Origin: an uncultured Prevotellaceae bacterium
Lineage (GTDB): Bacteria > Bacteroidota > Bacteroidia > Bacteroidales > Bacteroidaceae
Length of the DNA stretch: 64,000 bases
Reading direction: 5' to 3'
Assembly (NCBI GenBank): GCA_902786665.1
Contig: CADADN010000001.1
Span: 89,986-153,985, forward strand
A program made the translations under genes and the position numbers. Below are positions 17,691 to 26,004 of the stretch, piece after piece (positions within the stretch are counted from its first letter, which is position 1; every line of letters begins with the position of its first letter). The notes beneath the pieces are model-generated. The model worked only from the letters and a program-made list of their open reading frames with translations, searched no databases and was not told the DNA's origin.

Positions 17691-19048
17691 CTCATCACCT
17701 TTTTCCCATTCACGATATAAATACCTTTCTTCGTTCCTGGATGGGTTACACGAATACCCTGCAGGTTATAAACCGTTGTTTGGAATTCGTAGTCTGACCT
17801 TATTGGGGATACACCCTGTGGGTCGCCGGCAGGCATGAAGATGACCTCGCCGAGTGATGGGTCGTCGGTCTTGTGAAAGATTACGGTCTCTATGTTTTCA
17901 GCATCCTGTGTGCTTACATTCCATATATTGCCCTGGGCATAGACGGTGTTTGCCGAATTGTTGTAAATGTCGTAGAGCACACCGTTGTTGCCATTATCGC
18001 GAAACACATTGCCACCAGGGTTGTAGTCGGATGCGTCGGCATCGACTTCGGTCTTTCCCAGATTCACGTCACCACATCCGATGACAGTAATACCCCAAAG
18101 GCTTTTTTCGATGATATTGCCAGAGATGACCGCCTTCTGCTTGTAGTAAGGGTCATAGAGGCTGATGCCACTCCCGCCATTATTGGGATTGACCTCGAAC
18201 TTGTTGTTGGATATTACATTGTTCTTGATGACCACGTCCATGATGCCCATCGTGGTGATACCATAGCGGTTGTTGGTGATCTCACAACCCTCGATGCAGA
18301 CGTTCATGCCTTCTGAGCCAAACCAATTGGCTATGCCGATGCCGCCAACCATGGTAAGGGTGGAGTCGCCCTCTACCACACAATTCCTGATGGTGATGTC
18401 TTCAGAGGCTGTCAGGTTGAGTTGGGGAACGTTGCCGTTGGCTTGGGAGTTCATCTTGAATGTGCAGTTCTCCACAAGCAACGGACAGAAGAAATTGGCA
18501 GCACCACCTATGGCGGCTTTCTGACAATTCTCAAACTCGCAGTTTTCTACCTTGAACGAAGCGCCATTGCCTCCAAGGAAGAGTGCTCCCGATGCGGTGC
18601 CATTATGATTCAGGAATTTGCAGTCGCTCACGTTCATGCCGGCAGTGGTGCCTCCTCGCAGACCGACATATTCGAAGGTCAGGTTGCTCACTTCGGTCAC
18701 CTCCTCGCTTTGTATGTTCAGCCCGTAGCATGAGGTCGACTCTCCAAGACGGCCCAGCAGGGTAGGGGTGGCCGCTCTCAAATCGGCCTTGCCTTTGATG
18801 ACCAGTTCGGCTGCGTCGGCAAAAAGAACGGTAGCGCCATTGTCTATTACGAACTCATCGCCCAGGGCAATAGTCACCGTACCATTGACGACATACGTAC
18901 CGTCGGTGATTGACACGCCACTTTCGGCTATTCCTGCCAAAGTCTCGAACGAATAGGCCTTGCCATCGCCTGGTGTGGAATAATCATTTGCTTGTAGGTT
19001 GCAAACAAGAGATAGCATGGCAAGTGCCAGAAGAAATGTCTTTTTCAT
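17687..19048 (-). CDS. Secreted right-handed beta-helix protein with Por-type C-terminal tail
   Basis: A 453-residue exported protein. The signal peptide starts MKKTFLLALAMLSLVCN. The body has repeated parallel beta-helix turns, such as NCEFENCQKAAIGG, NCTFKMNSQANGN and GCEITNNRYGITTMG, a fold usual in polysaccharide-binding or -cleaving proteins; no lyase or hydrolase active site is recognisable. The C-terminus TVYNLQGIRV to GIYIVNGKKVMR looks like the type 9 secretion sorting tail common in Prevotella. The start at 19048 is chosen because a -7 box at 19117-19124 excludes the ATG at 19108. It is coupled to the amidase gene. Confidence 0.8.
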   Translation of the reverse strand: MKKTFLLALAMLSLVCNLQANDYSTPGDGKAYSFETLAGIAESGVSITDGTYVVNGTVTIALGDEFVIDNGATVLFADAAELVIKGKADLRAATPTLLGRLGESTSCYGLNIQSEEVTEVSNLTFEYVGLRGGTTAGMNVSDCKFLNHNGTASGALFLGGNGASFKVENCEFENCQKAAIGGAANFFCPLLVENCTFKMNSQANGNVPQLNLTASEDITIRNCVVEGDSTLTMVGGIGIANWFGSEGMNVCIEGCEITNNRYGITTMGIMDVVIKNNVISNNKFEVNPNNGGSGISLYDPYYKQKAVISGNIIEKSLWGITVIGCGDVNLGKTEVDADASDYNPGGNVFRDNGNNGVLYDIYNNSANTVYAQGNIWNVSTQDAENIETVIFHKTDDPSLGEVIFMPAGDPQGVSPIRSDYEFQTTVYNLQGIRVTHPGTKKGIYIVNGKKVMR

Positions 19049-19116
19049 TATGATGCTTTTAAATCTAGAATAGCAGACATGTTGTCTGTATTGGGAATAC
19101 TTTATCAAAGCGGATG

Positions 19117-19124
19117 CAAAAGTA
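19117..19124 (-). promoter_or_regulatory. -7 promoter box for the beta-helix/amidase pair
   Basis: The minus strand reads TACTTTTG (TANNTTTG). It lies just upstream of a rejected ATG and about 70 bases before the chosen start. No matching -33 box is seen. Confidence 0.5.
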
Positions 19125-19240
19125 GTGATTTATTCTTAAATAAAGGAGAAAGAAGTAGTTTTTTCAGTCTTCTATGCCATGCATTGTTATCCATTTATAA
19201 ATAAATGATGGTATTGTTTCCCAATTTTGTGAATAATGAC

Positions 19241-19248
19241 TATCTTTG
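19241..19248 (+). promoter_or_regulatory. -7 promoter box for ridA
   Basis: TATCTTTG fits TANNTTTG and lies 27 bases before the ridA ATG. The closest TTTG upstream is 11 bases away, too near to be a standard -33 box. Confidence 0.5.
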
Positions 19249-19275
19249 CCTCAAGTATCACCAAACATCAGACCT

Positions 19276-19653
19276 ATGATGAAAGCACTTAATACAGAAA
19301 AGGCTCCGGCAGCCATCGGTCCCTATAGTCAGGCCATTGAAGTGAATGGTATGGTATTTACCTCCGGACAACTCCCCATCGACCCTTCCACGGGAGCCTT
19401 CCCAGAGGGAGGAATCAAGGAGCAGACGAGGCAATCGCTGCTCAATGTCAAGGCCATTCTCAACTCCGAGGGGCTTGACATGTGCAATGTGGTGAAGACA
19501 ACCGTGTTCCTGGCCGACATGGGCGATTTCGCTGCCATGAACGAGGTGTATGCCTCATTCTTCTCCATGCCGTATCCTGGGCGGTCGGCCGTTGCCGTGA
19601 AGACCTTGCCAAAGAATGCGTTGGTAGAGATAGAGTGTATTGCTGCCAGATAG
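19276..19653 (+). CDS. ridA: RidA-family enamine/imine deaminase
   Basis: A 125-residue RidA (YjgF/YER057c/UK114) protein that hydrolyses reactive 2-aminoacrylate-type enamines formed by PLP enzymes. APAAIGPYSQAIEVNG opens the family fold, SGQLPIDPSTG follows, and the catalytic-type Arg is in PYPGRSAVAVKTLPKNALVEIE. Two adjacent ATGs (19276, 19279) are both possible starts. The gene is short, convergent with radA, and has its own -7 box. No terminator is obvious in the 22-base gap to radA. Confidence 0.94.
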   Translation: MMKALNTEKAPAAIGPYSQAIEVNGMVFTSGQLPIDPSTGAFPEGGIKEQTRQSLLNVKAILNSEGLDMCNVVKTTVFLADMGDFAAMNEVYASFFSMPYPGRSAVAVKTLPKNALVEIECIAAR

Positions 19654-19675
19654 AAAGGCCGACTGGCTTGGCATC

Positions 19676-21064
19676 CTATCCGAACAACTCGCGAAGGGCT
19701 TCTTCCACTTTTCTCACAGGATGCAGGCGGATATTGTATCGTCGCGCGTCTATTCCCGACAGGTTGTGACTGGGCACCAGCATATCGGTGAATCCCAGCT
19801 TCTCAGCCTCGGCTATTCTTTGCTCTATACGACTCACCGGGCGCACCTCGCCACTCAATCCCACCTCTCCAGCCATGCACCAGCCTGGTTCGATGGCGGT
19901 ATCGACATTGCTCGACAAAACGGCGGCTATCACGCTGAGGTCCATGGCCAGGTCGGTGACACGCAGTCCGCCGGCGATGTTGATGAACACATCTTTCTGG
20001 ATGAGTTTGAACCCCACGCGTTTCTCCAGCACGGCAAGGAGCATGTTCAGACGGCGTTGGTCGAAACCTGTGGCCGACCGTTGTGGGGTGCCATAGGCGG
20101 CAGTCGAGACCAAAGCCTGGGTCTCCACAAGGAAGGGCCTGATGCCCTCGACGGCTGCTGTGATGGCCACTCCCGATAGTCCTTCGTGATCTTGCGAGAG
20201 CAAGAGTTCGGAAGGATTGCTCACAGGCCGGAGTCCATTCTGCCGCATCTCATAGATTCCCAGTTCGCTGGTGCTGCCAAACCTATTCTTGATGCTTCGC
20301 AGAATGCGGTACATATAATGCTGGTCGCCCTCAAACTGAATCACGGTATCGACAATATGCTCCAGAATCTTTGGTCCTGCGATAGAACCCTCTTTGTTGA
20401 TATGGCCTATCATCAAGACTGGGATACCGCTCGACTTGGAGAATCGCAACAAGGCCGAGGCACACTCCCTAATCTGGGACACACTGCCGGGCGAACTGTC
20501 CACCTCTTCGGTATAGATGGTCTGGATAGAGTCGACAACCACCAGTTCGGGCTGGAAATTCTTGATTTGCGCGAAGATGTTCTCCAGCGAAGTCTCGCAG
20601 AGGATATGCACGTTGTCGCTATCACCTTTGCCGATACGCTCGGCACGCATCTTCAGTTGGTGGGCACTCTCCTCACCGCTGACATAAAGAATCTGGCGTT
20701 CGGGCATATTGAGTATCGTCTGGAGTGTGAGCGTGCTCTTTCCTATACCGGGTTCACCTCCTAAAAGCACTATCGATCCGGGCACCAGTCCACCTCCAAG
20801 AACCCTATTGAGCTCATTGTCGTACATATCCATCCTCGGGGCTTCCTGCGATGCAATGGAGCGCAGGGGCTGGGGGTGGTTCTTCCCCGACAGAGAGGAA
20901 CGGATGACGCTGGCAGCCGAGCGGGCTGCCTGACTGCCGGTGTCGCTGCTCACCCTGATTTCCTTAAAAGTGTTCCACTGTCCGCAAGATGGACATTTCC
21001 CTATCCATTTCGACGACTCTTGTCCGCAGTTCGAGCAGACATATGCTATCTTGTCTTTTGCCAT
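19676..21064 (-). CDS. radA: DNA repair protein RadA
   Basis: A 462-residue RecA-related factor that drives branch migration in recombination. An N-terminal zinc finger uses Cys10, Cys13, Cys24 and Cys27 (CSNCGQ and CPSCGQW). Walker A is GEPGIGKST (103-111) and the RadA-specific motif KNRFGSTSE lies in the RecA-like core. A C-terminal Lon-protease-like domain without the catalytic dyad follows (GLRVTDLAMDLSVIAAVLSS). It has a -7 box in the 77-base gap behind the FemAB-like gene, so it can be transcribed separately. Confidence 0.97.
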   Translation of the reverse strand: MAKDKIAYVCSNCGQESSKWIGKCPSCGQWNTFKEIRVSSDTGSQAARSAASVIRSSLSGKNHPQPLRSIASQEAPRMDMYDNELNRVLGGGLVPGSIVLLGGEPGIGKSTLTLQTILNMPERQILYVSGEESAHQLKMRAERIGKGDSDNVHILCETSLENIFAQIKNFQPELVVVDSIQTIYTEEVDSSPGSVSQIRECASALLRFSKSSGIPVLMIGHINKEGSIAGPKILEHIVDTVIQFEGDQHYMYRILRSIKNRFGSTSELGIYEMRQNGLRPVSNPSELLLSQDHEGLSGVAITAAVEGIRPFLVETQALVSTAAYGTPQRSATGFDQRRLNMLLAVLEKRVGFKLIQKDVFINIAGGLRVTDLAMDLSVIAAVLSSNVDTAIEPGWCMAGEVGLSGEVRPVSRIEQRIAEAEKLGFTDMLVPSHNLSGIDARRYNIRLHPVRKVEEALRELFG

Positions 21065-21121
21065 ATCACATTATTGAAGTATCGTCTGAACTTCTGTAAC
21101 CTCTGTGCTTCTTTCAACTTG

Positions 21122-21129
21122 CAAAAGTA
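21122..21129 (-). promoter_or_regulatory. -7 promoter box for radA
   Basis: The minus strand reads TACTTTTG, fitting TANNTTTG, about 58 bases upstream of the radA ATG. The -33 region would fall within the end of the FemAB-like gene and shows no TTTG. Confidence 0.45.
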
Positions 21130-21141
21130 GAGTTACATTAT

Positions 21142-22086
21142 TTATATAGTGGTCTCCCACTCATACCAGTCATAACAGATGGCGCGTCCGCCAAAACCTT
21201 CTTTCTGCGAGATGAGCGAGGTGTTGAGGTCATGACCGTCACCATCGCTGGATTTGCCGAAGTCGAAATACTTGGCATCCCATCGCTCCTCGGTGAGTAT
21301 ATGCCTGAAGAGGGCATCCACAGCATGCAGGCGCTTGCCTTCCTCACTGGCAGAGATATATTGTGCGTGCACCACCTCACCACAAAGATAAAGCACCGTT
21401 CCACCCACCGTGCGCCCCTCTTTTAGGGCGGTATACAAACGGATGTTCTGCGGGAACCGTTGATGCAACAGTTTGATCTCCTCTATCGTATGCACTGGCC
21501 GCGCTCCATATTTCTGCCAAAGGTTGCCTGTAAGAATCTGCCAGAAAGCATCGAAATCATCACTGCGCTCAACGATGACGCCCTCTGCAAAAGCCTTGTT
21601 GGCGCCATATCGATGGTCGCGGCGCCAACGGATGGGTGAGGCAAGGGGAATGGTGGTGGAGACATGCCTGACGTTGATGCGGGCATTGCATACGTTCAGC
21701 ATTGCATACAGGTCTTCCTCCGAGGGCTGGCGATGATAAATCCATGGAATAGCCTTGTATACCACTTTGCCGATGCCAAGGCGGCTGAGATAGTCGTTCA
21801 GCGCTGTAAACAATGTGCGAACGCCTTCGACCGTGGCCCGATCGTCTACAATCAGTCCGCCATAGGTGAGTCCTTGATGGCTATAGAGCGTATCACCGAC
21901 TTGGTTGGCCGACAGCATGGCGTAAATGCCATGGTCGTCGGAAAAAATCAGTGAATGGTCGGCGAATCGGTCGGAATGATAGTCCATGTAGGTCCGCAGG
22001 TGCAGAAACGTGCCATTCTTGGAACGACCAACAAATTCGTTCCATGTCTTTTCATCTTGTTGGGTGTATCGCCTTATTTCGAACAT
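21142..22086 (-). CDS. FemAB/GNAT-like acyltransferase
   Basis: A 314-residue protein with the duplicated GNAT fold of the FemAB or BioF2-like family. Phrases such as TWNEFVGRSKNGTFLHLRTY near the start and EGRTVGGTVLYLCGEVVHAQYISASEEGK (read as two segments) are typical. Such enzymes add aminoacyl or acyl groups to peptidoglycan precursors or sugar nucleotides. The gene overlaps the fdtA-like isomerase by 13 bases, and rmlB is nearby. I infer that it modifies a deoxy-amino sugar or another surface glycan; a peptidoglycan role is the alternative. Confidence 0.7.
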   Translation of the reverse strand: MFEIRRYTQQDEKTWNEFVGRSKNGTFLHLRTYMDYHSDRFADHSLIFSDDHGIYAMLSANQVGDTLYSHQGLTYGGLIVDDRATVEGVRTLFTALNDYLSRLGIGKVVYKAIPWIYHRQPSEEDLYAMLNVCNARINVRHVSTTIPLASPIRWRRDHRYGANKAFAEGVIVERSDDFDAFWQILTGNLWQKYGARPVHTIEEIKLLHQRFPQNIRLYTALKEGRTVGGTVLYLCGEVVHAQYISASEEGKRLHAVDALFRHILTEERWDAKYFDFGKSSDGDGHDLNTSLISQKEGFGGRAICYDWYEWETTI

Positions 22087-22487
22087 TGGGTATAGGAAAG
22101 GAATTCGTCGTAATCCCTGATGTAATCGTCTTCGTCGAATTCATGAGATGCCAGCACCAAGCATACGGAGCCAGAGGAGAAATCGTCGAGCGTACGCCAT
22201 ACGCCAACTCCCACATAGAGTCCCTGGTAAGGGTGGTTCAGGTGGAAGGTCTTGCGTTCTTTCCCATTGTCGAGCGTGACGTCAAATGAACCGCTCACGG
22301 CGATAATGATTTCCTCGCACGCTTTGTGGGCATGCCCACCACGGCCTTCCCCGGCAGGGATGTCGTATGTCCAGTAGACCCTGTTGATGGCAAAGGGCAC
22401 CCCACTGGCTTGCTCGGCTACAGTGAGGTTGCCCCGTGGGTCTACAATCTTGGGCAGTGAAAGAATTGCGGCCTTATTTTTCCACAT
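22074..22487 (-). CDS. FdtA/QdtA-like dTDP-4-keto-6-deoxyglucose 3,4-ketoisomerase
   Basis: A 137-residue single-cupin protein of the WxcM/FdtA family. [18 protein letters not shown] at the start, [18 protein letters not shown] with catalytic-type His residues, and [20 protein letters not shown] are family hallmarks. These enzymes isomerise the product of RmlB toward 3-amino sugars such as Fuc3NAc or Qui3NAc. The start overlaps the purT stop by 14 bases and the end overlaps the FemAB-like gene. The aminotransferase that would follow in the pathway is not present nearby. Confidence 0.85.
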   Translation of the reverse strand: MWKNKAAILSLPKIVDPRGNLTVAEQASGVPFAINRVYWTYDIPAGEGRGGHAHKACEEIIIAVSGSFDVTLDNGKERKTFHLNHPYQGLYVGVGVWRTLDDFSSGSVCLVLASHEFDEDDYIRDYDEFLSYTQCSK

Positions 22488-23655
22488 AGGGATCTACACC
22501 TAAAATTGTTGTGGCGAGGCGCTTGGCCTTGTTGCGGAGCGCATCGACATCTGCATCCAAGTCGCCATAGCACAGCACCACGCCCATACGTCGGCCGAAA
22601 TGGGCTTTGGGCTTGCCAAAGATGCGCACACGGGTATAGTCTTCAGTCAGTGCCTCGTCGAGATGGTAGTCGAGTGGACCGTCTTTCTCTTCGGGTGAGA
22701 GCACCACCGCACTGCAGCCTGCATGCTCGAGATGGATGCCGGCGATTGGCAGGCCGAGGACGGCGCGCAGATGCAGTTCAAACTCACTCAGGTTGGTGGT
22801 ATGGCCCAAGGTCACCATGCCCGTGTCGTGCGGACGCGGACTGAGTTCGGAGAAGATGACCTCGCCCGATTTCGTCAGGAAGAACTCCACTCCCCAGATG
22901 CTTGCACCACCAAGGGCCTTTGTCACTTCGTCGGCCATATGCTGGGCTTGGCGAAGAGCGCTTTCGCTGATACGATAAGGTTGCCAACTCTCTCGGTAGT
23001 CACCGCCTTTCTGAACGTGACCAATCGGCGGACAGAACAACGTGGGACCATTCTTTTGCGTGACCGTGAGCAGTGTGAACTCGGAGTCGAAATCGATGAA
23101 CTCCTCGATAATCACTTCCTTCACATCACCACGGCTGCCATCCATGGCTTCCTGAAAAGCGGCTTCCAACTCGTCGCTGTTATGCACATAACTCTGACCG
23201 TGTCCGCTCGACGACATCAGGGGCTTCACCACACAAGGGAACCCAATCTCGCTGGCTGCCTTGCGAAACTCGTCAAGGGTCTTGGCATAGAAATATTTTG
23301 CGGTCCGCAGACCGAGTTCGCGTGAAGCAAGGTCGCGGATGGCACGACGGTTCATCGTGTAGTTCACCGCCTTGGCACTGGGAACCACCTGGATGCCCTC
23401 TTCCTCGAAAGCGAAGAGGCGCTCTGTGCGTATAGCCTCGATTTCAGGAACGATGATGTCGGGGCAGTGCTTCCTCACGATGGCCTCGAGGGCATCACCA
23501 TCGAGCATGTCAAATACTTCCCGCTCGTCGGCCACCTGCATGGCCGGTGCATTGTCATAATGGTCGCAGGCCACGACATGTACGCCTGCTCGTTTGGCGG
23601 CAATGACGAACTCTTTTCCCAACTCGCCAGAACCCAACAATAAGATTTTTTTCAT
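22474..23655 (-). CDS. purT: Formate-dependent GAR transformylase 2
   Basis: A 393-residue ATP-grasp enzyme that formylates GAR using formate and ATP, bypassing 10-formyl-THF. It opens [23 protein letters not shown]-grasp elements include [16 protein letters not shown] (glycine-rich loop), [18 protein letters not shown] and [20 protein letters not shown] with metal-binding Glu residues. Length and order match PurT rather than the related PurK. Odd placement: it sits between rmlB and the fdtA-like isomerase and overlaps the latter. Confidence 0.96.
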   Translation of the reverse strand: MKKILLLGSGELGKEFVIAAKRAGVHVVACDHYDNAPAMQVADEREVFDMLDGDALEAIVRKHCPDIIVPEIEAIRTERLFAFEEEGIQVVPSAKAVNYTMNRRAIRDLASRELGLRTAKYFYAKTLDEFRKAASEIGFPCVVKPLMSSSGHGQSYVHNSDELEAAFQEAMDGSRGDVKEVIIEEFIDFDSEFTLLTVTQKNGPTLFCPPIGHVQKGGDYRESWQPYRISESALRQAQHMADEVTKALGGASIWGVEFFLTKSGEVIFSELSPRPHDTGMVTLGHTTNLSEFELHLRAVLGLPIAGIHLEHAGCSAVVLSPEEKDGPLDYHLDEALTEDYTRVRIFGKPKAHFGRRMGVVLCYGDLDADVDALRNKAKRLATTILGVDPYVEK

Positions 23656-23685
23656 CTTCTTTGAATTGTTATATGACGATGGCTC

Positions 23686-24834
23686 TTATCGGTTGCCATA
23701 CATCTCCTCGTAATATTTCTGATAATCTCCACTGGTCACCTCGCTAACCCAGTCCTGGTGCTCCAGGTTCCACTTGATGGTCTTCACGATACCCTCGGCG
23801 AAGCAAGTCTCGGGATACCAGCCCAGTTCGTCCTTGATCTTCGTGGGGTCAATGGCATAGCGCATGTCATGGCCCAGACGGTCGGTGACAAAGGTGATGA
23901 GCGAGTCGTTGATCCAGTCGATACTGATTTCGCCAGCCGCATCGCGCTCCTGCTTCTTGAGCACCTTGCGCAGTTCTTTGTTCTCCGCCATCATGTCGTG
24001 GATAGTCTTGATGGTCAGGCGCACGATGTCGATATTCTTCATCTCGTTGTGCCCACCTACGTTGTAGACTTCGCCCTCACGACCCTCGCGCACCACCAGG
24101 TCGATGGCCTTGCAGTGGTCTTCCACATAGAGCCAGTCGCGCACGTTCTCGCCCTTGCCGTAAACAGGCAGTTGCTTGCCGGAAAGGATGTTGTTGATGA
24201 TGAGCGGGATGAGTTTCTCGGGGAAGTGATAGGGACCGTAATTGTTGGAGCAACGTGTGATGGTCACGGGCATGTGATAGGTGTCGTGATAGGCCATCAC
24301 GATGAGGTCGGCAGAGGTCTTCGACGCACTGTACGGACTGTGAGGGCACAGCGGCGTGGTCTCGGTGAAGAAACCGTCCTCGCCCAGCGAGCCATACACC
24401 TCGTCGGTAGACACTTGGTGGTAGCGCTTGCCAGCCTTCCATACAGGATAGCCGTCGGCACCCTTTCCTGTCACCCAAGCCTTGCGTGCGGCGTCGAGCA
24501 GGTTCTGTGTGCCCAGGATATTAACCGAAAGAAATAGCTGCGGATCTTCTATCGAGCGGTCGACATGGCTTTCTGCGGCGAAGTTCACCACAAAGTCGAT
24601 GTCGTTTTCGGCAAACAACCGCTCGGCGAGTTGCCGGTCACGGATGTCACCTTTCACGAAGACGCAACGCTGGTCGTCGATGTCGTCCTTGATTGTGCCG
24701 AGATTGCCGGCATAGGTCAGTGCGTCGAGCACAATCAGTCGGATCTCCTCGTCTTTGTATTTTTTATAAAGCAGGTACTTGACGAAGTTCGCACCGATGA
24801 AACCTGCTGCTCCGGTAATAAGATATGTTTTCAT
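23686..24834 (-). CDS. rfbB: dTDP-glucose 4,6-dehydratase
   Basis: A 382-residue short-chain dehydrogenase/reductase that makes dTDP-4-keto-6-deoxyglucose. The NAD-binding loop is TGAAGFIGAN (7-16). STDEVYGSL (142-150) carries the catalytic Asp-Glu pair of dehydratases and Tyr168/Lys172 lie in YSASK. NNYGPYHFPEKLIPL is also a family mark. It is somewhat longer than E. coli RmlB, with an insert near 283-300 (MMAENKELRKVLKKQE). Only the fdtA-like gene is nearby; rmlA, rmlC and rmlD are absent from the window. Confidence 0.96.
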   Translation of the reverse strand: MKTYLITGAAGFIGANFVKYLLYKKYKDEEIRLIVLDALTYAGNLGTIKDDIDDQRCVFVKGDIRDRQLAERLFAENDIDFVVNFAAESHVDRSIEDPQLFLSVNILGTQNLLDAARKAWVTGKGADGYPVWKAGKRYHQVSTDEVYGSLGEDGFFTETTPLCPHSPYSASKTSADLIVMAYHDTYHMPVTITRCSNNYGPYHFPEKLIPLIINNILSGKQLPVYGKGENVRDWLYVEDHCKAIDLVVREGREGEVYNVGGHNEMKNIDIVRLTIKTIHDMMAENKELRKVLKKQERDAAGEISIDWINDSLITFVTDRLGHDMRYAIDPTKIKDELGWYPETCFAEGIVKTIKWNLEHQDWVSEVTSGDYQKYYEEMYGNR

Positions 24835-24877
24835 ATATTGGATATTGTGTTTGATGTCTTGCAGTCGACAGGCATTG

Positions 24878-25372
24878 CTATCTGCCTCCTAATGATATAA
24901 CCTCGCAATCGCCGAATTTATTGCCTTCGATGGTCAGTCTGACCAAAGTGCGCTCTTGCTGCCACCCTTGAAGACCGGCGGCGCCCGGGTTGATATGCAG
25001 GAGTTGCAGGGTCTTGTCGTATTTCACTTTCAGTATATGCGAATGGCCGCTGATAAAGAGTTGTGGCGGACGGGAGGTGATTTGCCTGATGATACTGGGG
25101 TCGTAGCGTCCGGGATATCCGCCGATATGTTTCATCAGCACTTCCACATCCTCGCATTTGAACCGAAGGATTTCGGGAAACATCAGGCGCAGGTCGCCGC
25201 CGTCGCAGTTGCCGCAGACAGCCCTGAGATGCGCCACCTTTCCAAGGCGCTCGGCCAGCTCCACCGAGCAGATATCACCGGCATGCCAAATCTCATCGCA
25301 ACTTTCGAAGTAAGTGGCATAGCGGTCGTCCCAATAGGAGTGGGTGTCGCTGATGATTCCTATCTTTTTCAT
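24878..25372 (-). CDS. YfcE/MJ0936-type metallophosphoesterase
   Basis: A 164-residue calcineurin-like phosphodiesterase. Metal-binding blocks occur in order: GIISDTHSYWD, HAGDICS, CGNCDGGD, and the terminal SGHSHILK with NPGA afterwards. The fold is the single-domain YfcE/MJ0936 type, usually a broad phosphodiesterase with unknown natural substrate. The ATG at 25372 overlaps the stop of the cytidylate-kinase-like gene as ATGA, which decides the start over longer upstream frames. Cytoplasmic; no signal peptide. Confidence 0.88.
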   Translation of the reverse strand: MKKIGIISDTHSYWDDRYATYFESCDEIWHAGDICSVELAERLGKVAHLRAVCGNCDGGDLRLMFPEILRFKCEDVEVLMKHIGGYPGRYDPSIIRQITSRPPQLFISGHSHILKVKYDKTLQLLHINPGAAGLQGWQQERTLVRLTIEGNKFGDCEVISLGGR

Positions 25373-26004
25373 TTGGCCTCTGGCAGTTGAAGTCTTTGTC
25401 TCACGTACTGAGCAATGAGTTTGGCACTGCCCTCTATTCCCAACAACGAAGAGTTGACAGAGAGGTCGTAGGACTCGCACTGTCCCCACTTCTTTCCTGT
25501 GAAGTAGTTATAGTAGGAGGCGCGGTTGCCCTCTTTGGTGTTGATGATTTTCAAGGCTGCCTCATAGTCGCATCCATGCCGGTGCATCACCTGGGTAGCA
25601 CGCTCCTTGATGTCGCCTGTGATGAAGATGTTGATGGCGTCGGGATAGTCGCGCAAGATGTAGTCGGCACACCTGCCTACGAAGACACAGTTGCCCGTCT
25701 TGGCAGCCTTGAGGATGGCCTCGGCCTGGAATTGGAAGAGGCTCTCCTCTGAGAAATTATTGGTGTAGAAATTGTTGTCGCTCAGGTGCTGGGTATGCAA
25801 GTGGAAGAGCGATTTGAAAAACCGCTTGTGCTCGTCGTGCTGCTCGAAGAATGATTCGCTGAAACCACTTTCCTTGGCTGCCAGATTGAGAATCTCCTTG
25901 TCGTAGAACGAACAGCCAAACTCCTCGGCAAGCAATTTGCCGATGGCACGTCCACCGCTGCCTAGTTGGCGTCCAACGTTGATGATAATTTTCTTTTCAG
26001 CCAT
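25369..26004 (-). CDS. Cytidylate-kinase-like family protein
   Basis: A 211-residue P-loop protein of the cytidylate kinase-like family (PF13189 type). The nucleotide loop is the glycine-rich GRQLGSGGRAIGKLLAEE near the N-terminus, not a classical Walker A. FVGRCADYILRDYP and NIFITGDIKERATQVMHRHG resemble the NMP-bind and Arg-rich lid regions. The true substrate is unknown; these differ from housekeeping Cmk. The gene overlaps MATE upstream by 8 bases and the phosphoesterase downstream by 4, a tightly coupled trio. Confidence 0.82.
   Translation of the reverse strand: MAEKKIIINVGRQLGSGGRAIGKLLAEEFGCSFYDKEILNLAAKESGFSESFFEQHDEHKRFFKSLFHLHTQHLSDNNFYTNNFSEESLFQFQAEAILKAAKTGNCVFVGRCADYILRDYPDAINIFITGDIKERATQVMHRHGCDYEAALKIINTKEGNRASYYNYFTGKKWGQCESYDLSVNSSLLGIEGSAKLIAQYVRQRLQLPEAK

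Noticed and set aside
19226-19248. Full -33/-7 promoter for ridA
   Set aside because: The TTTG at 19226 is only 11 bases from the -7 box, outside the 19-21 base range, so only the -7 box is reported.
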